Positions 1 to 5,189 of a stretch of DNA of 9,072 nt are shown in pieces; position 1 is the stretch's first letter; every line of letters starts with the position of its first letter. The position numbers and the translations under genes were made by a program. The notes beneath the pieces are model-generated. The model did no database searches. It was not told where the DNA came from and was given only the letters and a program-made list of their open reading frames with translations. The DNA is from SVTX01 sp964567085 (GTDB lineage: Bacteria > Bacillota > Clostridia > Oscillospirales > CAG-272): positions 1-9,072 of the forward strand of contig CAZMKU010000074.1 in assembly GCA_964567085.1 (NCBI GenBank), written 5' to 3'.

Positions 1-565
1 CGTCCTTGGACTTCTGCACGATGTCGCTGTGACAAATATCGCACTTGCCGCCCTGGGAGTCCTCGTTGGAAAGAACAACCTTACAGTGAGGGCAGTAGTT
101 TACAAGCGCGGTATCTCTGAACGCGAGCCCCTTATTAAACATCTCAACAAAGATGTGCTGAGTCCATCTGTAATAATCCTCCTCCGTCGTATCGACGGTT
201 CTCGTCCAGTCGAACGAAAAGCCGACTCTCTTTAGCTGCGAGGAAAACTTCTCAATATTTCTGTCAGTCAGAATTCTGGGGTGTGTATTGAACTTGATAG
301 CCGAGTTCTCGGTAGGCAGACCGAACGCGTCAAAGCCAATGGGGAAAAGCACGTTATAGCCCTGCATTCTTCTCTTTCTTGAGACAACCTCAAGACCCGA
401 ATACGCCTTGATATGACCTACGTGCATACCCGCGCCCGAGGGATACGGAAATTCAACAAGGCCGTAAAACTTCGGCTTGTCGGAAAAATCCTGCGCCTCG
501 AAAATATGAGCGGCGTCCCATTTGTCCTGCCACTTTTTCTCGACGGAAAGATAATCGTATTTCAT
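1..565 (-). CDS. leuS: Leucyl-tRNA synthetase, N-terminal part (runs off the left edge)
   Basis: Class I aminoacyl-tRNA synthetase that charges tRNA-Leu with leucine in the cytosol. The 188 residues visible on the minus strand start MKYDYLSVEKKW. They carry the ATP-binding HIGH-type motif as HVGH at residues 48-51, inside the family stretch FPYPSGAGMHVGH. MQGYNVLFPIGFDAFGLPTEN follows at about 67-87. A zinc-ribbon type cysteine set comes next: CPHC at 158-161 and CDIC at 175-178. The editing domain, KMSKS loop and anticodon-binding part lie beyond the window. The start at 565 is supported by an AAAGGAG ribosome binding site a few bases upstream and by the family's usual N-terminus. The gene sits behind a T-box leader and a consensus promoter, so leucine starvation should raise its expression. 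The edge truncates it; there is no sign of damage. Confidence 0.95.
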   Translation of the reverse strand, partial: MKYDYLSVEKKWQDKWDAAHIFEAQDFSDKPKFYGLVEFPYPSGAGMHVGHIKAYSGLEVVSRKRRMQGYNVLFPIGFDAFGLPTENSAIKFNTHPRILTDRNIEKFSSQLKRVGFSFDWTRTVDTTEEDYYRWTQHIFVEMFNKGLAFRDTALVNYCPHCKVVLSNEDSQGGKCDICHSDIVQKSKD

Positions 566-623
566 TTTTCTTCTCCTTTTATGTTCCAAATAATTATTTT
601 AAAATAAAGAAGCCCCGCCTCAC

Positions 624-646
624 AAAAAGACCAAAATGCCTTTTGG
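624..646 (-). terminator. Regulated intrinsic terminator of the leuS T-box
   Basis: On the minus strand CCAAAA (646-641), loop GGCA, TTTTGG (636-631) is followed by TC and five T (628-624). The stem is short and AT-rich. Its 5' arm overlaps the 3' arm of the predicted antiterminator, as expected for a T-box attenuator. The exact stem limits are not certain; a further outer pairing GAAGC with GCTTC could enclose it. Confidence 0.7.
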
Positions 647-861
647 GAGACGAAAGCCATGCTTCCGCGGTACCACTCCGATTAGAGTAAAAACTCTCAC
701 TTAATATGCCGATAACGGCGGCTGCCGTCCGAGCTACTGAAATTCACCCGAATGCTCCAAAGTGAGTAAGACAAATTCCCGTTACTGCCTTCCACCGCCC
801 GCAGCTCTCTGCAAACCTTCCTTTGCCTCTGTCTTTGTCATCGCATTTTAATTTTATCAAC
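624..861 (-). ncRNA. T-box leader RNA controlling leuS
   Basis: The minus strand reads GTGGTACCGCGG at 676-665, the hallmark T-box sequence. Its UGGU bulge (675-672) can pair with the ACCA 3' end of uncharged tRNA-Leu, whose discriminator base is A. Just upstream is a stem III-like hairpin (AGAGT/ACTCT, 697-684). GGAG before the bulge can pair with CTCC at 649-646 to build the antiterminator, and that arm overlaps the terminator arm, so the two structures compete. A CTC triplet followed by A at 766-764 is a plausible leucine specifier codon in stem I, flanked by possible pairing of CAAAG with CTTTG; I did not fold the full stem I. Known T-boxes read through when the tRNA is uncharged. Position directly before leuS agrees with the leucine call. 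Confidence 0.93.
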
Positions 862-867
862 TATACC

Positions 868-896
868 ATTATAATACACATAAAGTGCTTTGTCAA
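868..896 (-). promoter_or_regulatory. Consensus sigma-A promoter for leuS
   Basis: Minus strand TTGACA at 896-891 and TATAAT at 873-868, separated by 17 bases. Both hexamers match the housekeeping consensus perfectly. Transcription should begin near 861 and run through the T-box leader into leuS. Confidence 0.9.
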
Positions 897-996
897 GTAA
901 AATTTCCCGCAATAAAAATAAAATTTTCTTTTATGCCTAAATACGTGAAAATTTTCCTATACTATATATGAATGAACATTTTTAGCGAGGCAGTCT

Positions 997-1614
997 ATGA
1001 AAAAGCAGTCAAAATTAAATTTCAGCCCCACGTCTCTCGACATTACCAAAAGCATCGCGCAGGAGCTTTTCCGTGAGCATCCCGAGCCCGAGGCGGCTCT
1101 CTCAAATCTGATTTCGTTTATTTACAAAAAGGGCCCCTCCCTCCCCTTCGCCGAATACGACGAGGTCGCCGAAAACATCTGGATACACAAATCCGCGTAT
1201 CTGTCCTCAAACGTCAAGATCGAAGCTCCCGCCATCATCTGCGGCGGCGCGATCATCTGCCACGGCGCGCACATAAGGGCGTCGGTGATAGGCAGCTTCG
1301 CGCATATTGGCGACAACTCGCAGGTGACGAGAAGCATTATTTTCGACAGAGCCAGACTCAATTACTCTAATATCGTCTGCGGCTCGGTGATAGGTCACGG
1401 CGCAAAGCTTTCCTCGGGCGTATCGGTCTGCGAGGACACCTCGTTCCCACAAGCATCGAGCAAAAAATGCGGGGCGGTAATATGCGATTTCGCATCGGTC
1501 GGCGCGAACAGCGTCATTGGCGCGGGCATCATCGTTGACGAATATTCAACCGTGCCTCCGCTCTCCGCGGTCTGCCGCGACGTGCGCGCATTTACCGTGT
1601 ACAAGGGAAAATAA
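997..1614 (+). CDS. Left-handed beta-helix (hexapeptide repeat) protein, nucleotidyltransferase-tail-like
   Basis: A 205-residue soluble protein. Residues 1-60 are helical (DITKSIAQELF, then SNLISFIYKKGPSLPFAEYDEVAENIWIHKSAYLS). Residues 62-190 hold hexapeptide-type repeats rich in I/V-G-x-x-A/S (for example APAIICGGAIICHGAHIRASVIGSFAHIGDNSQV and ASVGANSVIGAGIIV), the pattern of a left-handed beta-helix. Stand-alone proteins of this layout in Clostridia are often named UDP-N-acetylglucosamine pyrophosphorylase-related, because they resemble the C-terminal acetyltransferase half of GlmU-type enzymes; the nucleotidyltransferase half is absent here. An acyltransferase role on a sugar or sugar nucleotide is possible but not shown. 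The start has GAGG seven bases upstream. A TATACT at 958-963 could be its -10, but no good -35 is visible. There is no clear terminator before the next promoter, which starts ten bases after the stop. Confidence 0.85.
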   Translation: MKKQSKLNFSPTSLDITKSIAQELFREHPEPEAALSNLISFIYKKGPSLPFAEYDEVAENIWIHKSAYLSSNVKIEAPAIICGGAIICHGAHIRASVIGSFAHIGDNSQVTRSIIFDRARLNYSNIVCGSVIGHGAKLSSGVSVCEDTSFPQASSKKCGAVICDFASVGANSVIGAGIIVDEYSTVPPLSAVCRDVRAFTVYKGK

Positions 1615-1623
1615 AAATTTGTG

Positions 1624-1652
1624 TTGAAATTTCCCGCAAAATCTGATATAAT
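1624..1652 (+). promoter_or_regulatory. Sigma-A promoter for the membrane protein at 1693
   Basis: TTGAAA at 1624-1629 and TATAAT at 1647-1652 with a 17-base spacer. The start of transcription would be near 1659, leaving a leader of about 34 bases. It shows that the membrane protein has its own promoter despite lying 78 bases behind the beta-helix gene. Confidence 0.85.
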
Positions 1653-1692
1653 GTAAATCGGTACTAAACAAATTCATTGAAACGAGAAGAAA

Positions 1693-2259
1693 ATGGTTTA
1701 CATTATTACGATTTTGATTGCCGCGGCTCTTATTATCGCGGGACATATGATCTTTTTGCCGTTCAGTATGGGCGCGCTGCTTGATATTACTCTTTCGGTA
1801 ACGGTCGGCGCCGTTGGCGTATTTGCGATCGACGGCATTTTCGCGTTTATCATTCGCAGACTTACTCCTAAGTCATGGTATATGCCGAGCCGCAGGATCT
1901 TCGAGGTTCCCAAAAGAGAATTCAAATTCTACCAGAAGCTCGGTGTTAAAAAATGGGCGAGGATCATTCCCGAGCTGGGGGCTTTCACGGGATTTCACAA
2001 GGATAGCGTTGGAAATATAAACGACACAAAATATCTCGAAAGATTCATTTACGAGGCAAATTACGGCGTGGTTATCCATCTGGAAAACGCGCTCTTCGGC
2101 TTCCTTATAATGTTTCTCCCCTTCGTTTCGGGCAGACCGTCGGTATGGATCCCGATCTATATCGTGAATTTCGTCCTCAGTATGATGCCCGTGTTTATCT
2201 TGAGATTCAATAATTATACGTTGACAAGGCTTTATAGGAGAAGCCTGCGGCAAAAATAA
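1693..2259 (+). CDS. Integral membrane protein, CrtO-type acyltransferase-like
   Basis: A 188-residue membrane protein with two N-terminal hydrophobic segments (about 2-22 and 28-54) and two C-terminal ones (about 128-147 and 151-171). Between them lies a conserved-looking cytosolic stretch, EFKFYQKLGVKKWARIIPE then LGAFTGFHKD (about 76-103). The F-Y-x-K-L-x-[IV]-K-K-W-K/A-x-x-x-P-E pattern resembles the glycosyl-diaponeurosporenoate acyltransferase (CrtO) family, whose founding member acylates a carotenoid sugar in staphyloxanthin synthesis. No carotenoid genes are nearby, so here the name marks only a family likeness; the substrate is unknown. The C-terminus is basic (RLYRRSLRQK). The ribosome binding site (GAGAAGAA) is weak, but ATG at 1693 gives the natural start of the first membrane helix. 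It has its own promoter and shares a terminator with the convergent repressor gene. Confidence 0.75.
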   Translation: MVYIITILIAAALIIAGHMIFLPFSMGALLDITLSVTVGAVGVFAIDGIFAFIIRRLTPKSWYMPSRRIFEVPKREFKFYQKLGVKKWARIIPELGAFTGFHKDSVGNINDTKYLERFIYEANYGVVIHLENALFGFLIMFLPFVSGRPSVWIPIYIVNFVLSMMPVFILRFNNYTLTRLYRRSLRQK

Positions 2260-2260
2260 A

Positions 2261-2281
2261 GAAGAAAGAAGAAAGAAGAAG
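2261..2281. repeat. Three tandem GAAGAA(A/G) heptamers
   Basis: GAAGAAA at 2261-2267 and 2268-2274, then GAAGAAG at 2275-2281: a pure purine tract in exact 7-base register, starting two bases after the membrane gene's stop. The last copy forms much of the 5' arm of the following terminator hairpin, so changes in copy number by slippage could alter that arm or the spacing. Confidence 0.75.
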
Positions 2282-2301
2282 GGCGATGCCCCTTCTTCTT
2301 T
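2272..2301. terminator. Bidirectional terminator between convergent genes
   Basis: AAAGAAGAAGGG (2272-2283), a six-base loop, and CCCTTCTTCTTT (2290-2301) form a perfect 12-base stem. On the plus strand the stem ends in T-rich sequence, and on the minus strand the transcript continues into a pyrimidine-rich, T-rich tract. It can serve both the membrane gene (stop at 2259) and the repressor, whose stop codon (2301-2303) touches the stem. Confidence 0.75.
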
Positions 2302-3104
2302 TACTTTTTCTTCAGCTTGCCCACAACTCTGCCGCAAAGCATAATGCTTGAAAAATCGTCAAGCATAATAGGCGCGTACTCGGGATTGAGCGAAATAAGT
2401 CTGTCGCCCTCGTACCTCTTGAAATATCCGTCGCCGTCGAGAATGAAAATACCAAGCTCGCCGTATTCGAGAGAGTCGGTCTCCTCAACGAGCAGAATAT
2501 CGCCGTCGCGGTATTTTGGCTCCATACTGTTGCCCTTGATACGAAGCGCGTAGCTTGCGGACTCGGACTGCGCCGTTACGGGAATACTGATAACCGTGGA
2601 ATCCATTTCTGTAATATACATACCCGTACCCGCGGAAACGGGAAGATCGTAAAGATCAATAGGTCTTCTCGCAAAAGCGGTTACCTGTCTTATGGCCTCG
2701 CCGCGCGAGGTAACGCTTCCGCCGCCGCGAATAATACGGCCCGTAGGCTTTTCGGCATCCGCGCCCGCGCTTGCCACCCTCTCAAGCTCCTTCGCCGCCA
2801 CCATAGAAACAAGCTCCCTGCCGTGTCGGTCAAGCTTGCGGTAGCTCTCAACGAACTCGATCTCATCGTCGTCGAGAGTATAGTTATTCGTGTTCTCGGG
2901 AATACCCGTCAAAATATAATCAAGGGAGCAACCGAGAGCCCCGCAGATAGAGACGATATTCGAAAGCTTGGGCGAGTCGCTGATGCCCGCAAGGATCTTC
3001 GAGAGCGTTCCGAGAGGTATGCCCGTCATATCAGAGAGCATATCGTTAGTGATCTTTTTCCGGCTTTTAAGCTGCTTTATTCTGTCAATATAGGTTACTT
3101 CCAT
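2301..3104 (-). CDS. XRE-family repressor with S24 (LexA/CI-like) self-cleavage domain
   Basis: A 267-residue DNA-binding regulator. Residues 6-67 form an XRE/Cro-type helix-turn-helix (IKQLKSRKKITNDMLSDMTG, then IPLGTLSKILAG). A polar linker with a Gly-rich part follows (RIIRGGGS, about 123-130). Residues 150-267 are a peptidase S24 domain. The catalytic Ser is S193 in GNSMEP and the general base is K229 in DGYFKRYE, so the Ser-Lys dyad is intact. An Ala-Gly pair, A158-G159 in PVSAGTG, lies 35 residues before the Ser, the same spacing as in E. coli LexA (A84, S119), so RecA-stimulated self-cleavage is plausible. It is not canonical LexA, which carries a winged helix instead of an XRE domain. 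AGAAGGAG lies seven bases before the ATG. It is transcribed divergently from a small membrane protein and probably represses both promoters; that role is inferred. Confidence 0.92.
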   Translation of the reverse strand: MEVTYIDRIKQLKSRKKITNDMLSDMTGIPLGTLSKILAGISDSPKLSNIVSICGALGCSLDYILTGIPENTNNYTLDDDEIEFVESYRKLDRHGRELVSMVAAKELERVASAGADAEKPTGRIIRGGGSVTSRGEAIRQVTAFARRPIDLYDLPVSAGTGMYITEMDSTVISIPVTAQSESASYALRIKGNSMEPKYRDGDILLVEETDSLEYGELGIFILDGDGYFKRYEGDRLISLNPEYAPIMLDDFSSIMLCGRVVGKLKKK

Positions 3105-3145
3105 TTCCGTACTCCTTCTATACTTTATATGCGTACACGCGAAAA

Positions 3146-3177
3146 TTCCGACTTCGGAAAATCGCGATTTGTTCCGA
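3146..3177. promoter_or_regulatory. Candidate operator: clustered palindromes in the repressor gene's leader
   Basis: TTCCGA (3146-3151), CT, TCGGAA (3154-3159) is a perfect dyad. It abuts the perfect 12-base palindrome AAATCGCGATTT (3159-3170), and a third TTCCGA follows at 3172-3177. The cluster lies about 5 to 36 bases downstream of the predicted start of the repressor transcript, a position suited to autorepression. Binding is inferred from position and symmetry only. No consensus clostridial LexA box (GAAC-N4-GTTC) is present. Confidence 0.5.
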
Positions 3178-3187
3178 TTACGGTACT

Positions 3188-3216
3188 ATTATAACACACT
3201 TTTTCCGTTTTGTAAA
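3188..3216 (-). promoter_or_regulatory. Sigma-A promoter for the XRE/S24 repressor
   Basis: Minus strand TTTACA at 3216-3211 and TATAAT at 3193-3188 with a 17-base spacer. Transcription would begin near 3181, giving a leader of about 77 bases that contains the palindrome cluster. Confidence 0.85.
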
Positions 3217-3257
3217 GAGGTTTTTGAAAAATTTTTTCTAAAATTGGAAAAATGGGG

Positions 3258-3286
3258 TTGACAAAGTCCATTTTTGGTGCTATAAT
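3258..3286 (+). promoter_or_regulatory. Perfect consensus promoter for the small membrane protein
   Basis: TTGACA at 3258-3263 and TATAAT at 3281-3286 with a 17-base spacer. Transcription should begin near 3293, leaving a leader of about 119 bases. A promoter this strong for a small membrane protein, facing a repressor gene, implies that it is normally held down. Confidence 0.9.
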
Positions 3287-3299
3287 ACACTTACAACCC

Positions 3300-3352
3300 T
3301 TCCAAATCGACATTTTTCTCGTATTTTCGGCAATATTTTTCCCGATTTGGAA
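3300..3352. promoter_or_regulatory. Perfect 10-base inverted repeat in the membrane gene's leader
   Basis: TTCCAAATCG (3300-3309) and CGATTTGGAA (3343-3352) are exact reverse complements 33 bases apart, beginning about 8 bases after the predicted transcription start. The arms share the AAATCG half-site with the palindrome cluster at 3146-3177. They could be two operator sites that loop together, or an RNA hairpin in the leader. Confidence 0.5.
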
Positions 3353-3411
3353 TTTTTCTTGAAATTACAAAATTCCTACAATTCATCAAAAAGAGCAATT
3401 CGGAGGCAAAA

Positions 3412-3714
3412 ATGAACGCGTATTTGACAGATTCCAAGAAAGTAAAAAGACATATACCTCACATAAATCTCACACACGGATTTATCGAATTCATCTGCAG
3501 CATCGTTGCCTTTTTCACCTGCGACGCGGTTGTCAAGGTAATAAAGATCGGCGTTTGCGCGATCTGCTTCGTGGGATTTTTCGGAGTTATCGGCGGAATA
3601 GAGAGCGACACGATCGGAATCGCGGCAGGTCTTCTCTCCTGTGCCGCCCTCTCCGCAGTTGAATTCTTCACACTCAAAAGCATTATGGCGAAGAGCGAAA
3701 GTGAGGAAAAATAA
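3412..3714 (+). CDS. Small integral membrane protein of unknown function
   Basis: I do not recognise a named family. The 100-residue product has a basic N-terminus (DSKKVKRHIPHINLTHG), then three hydrophobic segments at about 22-42 (FIEFICSIVAFFTCDAVV), 45-63 (KIGVCAICFVGFFGVIGGI) and 67-88 (TIGIAAGLLSCAALSAVEFF), and a charged tail (KSESEEK). It has four cysteines, all in or next to the membrane segments. CGGAGG lies seven bases upstream of the ATG. It is the only gene between its promoter and a strong terminator, and it faces the XRE/S24 repressor gene across shared palindromic sites. That layout suggests an inducible envelope protein; size and topology could also suit a holin-like or stress protein, but nothing in the sequence proves either. 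Confidence 0.8.
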   Translation: MNAYLTDSKKVKRHIPHINLTHGFIEFICSIVAFFTCDAVVKVIKIGVCAICFVGFFGVIGGIESDTIGIAAGLLSCAALSAVEFFTLKSIMAKSESEEK

Positions 3715-3726
3715 ATTCACAAAATC

Positions 3727-3762
3727 AAAAAGGAACAGCTCGGCAGGAGCTGTTCCTTTTTT
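3727..3762 (+). terminator. Strong intrinsic terminator of the small membrane protein gene
   Basis: A stem with core GGAACAGCTC (3732-3741), loop GGCAG, GAGCTGTTCC (3747-3756), extended by A-T pairs to about 15 base pairs and ending in a six-T run (3757-3762). It lies 12 bases after the stop codon. Confidence 0.95.
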
Positions 3763-4163
3763 AATTTTTAAATTGGTCTTGGGCGCGACTCGCCCGCCGC
3801 GCCCAAGTGGAATTACCGTATTCTCCGTGGCGAAGATCGCGCCGTGGCTTGCTGCCATAGCCGAAAGCCGAGCTTAATTGCCTTCGACTTAGCACCGACT
3901 CGATCCTGATTGCTTTAAAAAAAGAGTAAAGGAGAGATTATTTACGCATCGTGAAAAGAGTTTATAGTTGCAAAAGAACTATTTTTCAGCAACCGAATAC
4001 GGCAGGATCGGGACACTAAAAAGGTTTCAGGTTAATATATGTTTAGGCTTTTAAATAATATATTGACGTCCGACCCGAATACATTATATCCCTTACGACT
4101 AAAGACGCGCTAAAGAAATACCGCAAAAACCCGAAAAAAATTTTTTCAAAGCCAACCGCTCTA
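3763..4163. other. 400-base stretch without a convincing gene
   Basis: The first part (about 3776-3877) is a GC-rich island with a perfect hairpin (listed separately). The rest is AT-rich. It contains CGATCCTG (3901-3908) and its exact reverse complement CAGGATCG (4003-4010), which enclose a small ATAGTT/AACTAT hairpin (3964-3982) followed by T's. A TTGACG at 4063-4068 with TATATC 16 bases later is a poor promoter candidate pointing toward the 3' end of the spoIIP-like gene. An AAAGGAG at 3928-3934 is not followed by a usable start codon at normal spacing. I see no clear terminator for the spoIIP-like gene here, only an A/T palindrome near 4134-4147. Confidence 0.5.
3779..3806. repeat. GC-rich perfect hairpin, possible dispersed repeat
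   Basis: TTGGGCGCG (3779-3787) and CGCGCCCAA (3798-3806) form a perfect nine-base stem with a ten-base loop. No T-run follows on either strand, so it is not a standard terminator, and a good terminator already lies just upstream. Its base composition differs sharply from the flanks, as in small intergenic repeat elements. Confidence 0.5.
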
Positions 4164-5183
4164 TCAGCTCAAAAACTGCGCGAACGCGGCGGCAAGAACT
4201 CTGCTCGAAATAACCGCCTCGCTCTCGGTATTTCCCGACGAGCCTATAAAGACCTCAAGATAATACGGCGTCATTATGCTATTCCCTATACTGTCGTTAT
4301 AAACGATTTCACCCGCGAGCGTCATTCCTCCGCGGCGCAGATTTTCGCCTATCTCTGAGGCAAGATACAAATTGTCGCGATTGGTCGCCAAATTGTTTCC
4401 CGAGACGAGAATCCTTATCTGCGCCGCCCTCTGACCCATATATTCTCCGTCCGTCGCTATGATCTTATCACCGTCGTACTCCTGCATAACTCCAATATCA
4501 AAAATATACTTTATCGACGGGTACATTTTAAGGTAAAATTCAATGGTTTCCCTCGCGTTTTCCGCAGGGTCGTTCAGGTCGCCGTCATGCACCGCCGAGG
4601 AATAGACCGCGCCTATTCCCATCGAATTCAGCTCGGCGACGAACGCCTGCCCCGCCGCGCAAACCCCGTATTTCGTAGCGGAATCCGCATATCTGTCGCT
4701 CGTATACGTATGCAGCACCAGAACTATCGGCTTCGCTGAGCTTTTGTCGTAATATTTCGACAGACTCGGGCTTGTGAAATTCAAAAACGAGATGTCAAAG
4801 GCCGTGTTATTCACGACACGAAGCTCACTCGTCCCGAAATCCTTATAGACTATAGGACTTCCCTTCGTCTCCTCCTCGGCCTCCGCCGTTATTTCCTCAC
4901 TTGTCTGCCCGTCTGTGTCCTCACCGTTATTTCCCTTTGATTCCTCACTCGGCGCAAGGCTGCCCGCAGCCTCCTCCAAGGTGGTCTCCGCCCCCGCTTC
5001 CATGCTCTGCGGCGGCTTCTCGCTATCCTCGCGATCTATAAAAAAGATCACCGCCGAGATCACCGCTCCTAAGCACAAAACAAACGTCAGGCAGCAAAAA
5101 AGAGCTCTGCGCCTGCGCAGGCCGAAAAGCTCCCGCCCGAACATTATTCTCTCAACTCCGTTTACACCGTCAAGCCGCTTCAT
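4164..5183 (-). CDS. SpoIIP-like cell-wall hydrolase with altered active-site motifs
   Basis: A 339-residue protein. Residues 27-50 are a membrane anchor after a basic stretch (GLRRRRAL). About 52-110 is an acidic Glu/Ser/Thr-rich linker. About 115-339 is the SpoIIP amidase domain, recognised by ATKYGVCAAGQAFVAELNSM, VHD (198-200), KMYPSIKYIFDI and GSSGNTESEA. SpoIIP works with SpoIID and SpoIIM to degrade septal peptidoglycan during engulfment. Family members carry H-T-H-T-[ST]-E and D-I-H-R-D; here these read HTYTSD (158-163) and DIGVMQ (229-234), so likely metal-binding or catalytic residues are replaced. E310 in LEVFIGSSGNT remains. The reading frame is intact and ends in tandem stops TGA TAG. 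I chose ATG 5183 because AAGGGG lies six bases upstream; ATG 5204 (seven residues longer) has no ribosome binding site. Neither gpr nor other sporulation genes adjoin it. Confidence 0.85.
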   Translation of the reverse strand: MKRLDGVNGVERIMFGRELFGLRRRRALFCCLTFVLCLGAVISAVIFFIDREDSEKPPQSMEAGAETTLEEAAGSLAPSEESKGNNGEDTDGQTSEEITAEAEEETKGSPIVYKDFGTSELRVVNNTAFDISFLNFTSPSLSKYYDKSSAKPIVLVLHTYTSDRYADSATKYGVCAAGQAFVAELNSMGIGAVYSSAVHDGDLNDPAENARETIEFYLKMYPSIKYIFDIGVMQEYDGDKIIATDGEYMGQRAAQIRILVSGNNLATNRDNLYLASEIGENLRRGGMTLAGEIVYNDSIGNSIMTPYYLEVFIGSSGNTESEAVISSRVLAAAFAQFLS

Positions 5184-5189
5184 TGCCAT

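Noticed and set aside
935..963. A sigma-A promoter before the beta-helix gene
   Set aside because: TATACT at 958-963 is acceptable but no -35-like hexamer lies 16 to 18 bases upstream.
1873..2337. A 154-residue minus-strand open frame opposite the membrane protein gene
   Set aside because: It overlaps two supported genes and the shared terminator; its low-complexity Glu/Phe runs come from the purine tract.
3105..3411. A canonical SOS (LexA) box in the divergent control region
   Set aside because: I found no GAAC-N4-GTTC site; the palindromes present have different half-sites.
3376..3858. A 160-residue minus-strand open frame antisense to the small membrane protein
   Set aside because: It runs through the terminator hairpin and the opposite strand of a well-supported gene, has no ribosome binding site, and its inner part has no protein-like pattern. 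Only the GC-rich start is noted, as a possible repeat.
3928..4019. A possible 22-residue peptide from GTG 3951 behind AAAGGAG
   Set aside because: The ribosome binding site is 16 bases from the GTG, too far, and the peptide shows no recognisable feature.
4063..4090. TTGACG/TATATC as a promoter for RNA antisense to the spoIIP-like gene
   Set aside because: The -10 match is poor and the spacer is 16 bases; in AT-rich sequence such pairs arise easily by chance.
4134..4147. A/T palindrome as terminator of the spoIIP-like gene
   Set aside because: The symmetric run has no GC stem and no loop, so it does not look like a working intrinsic terminator.
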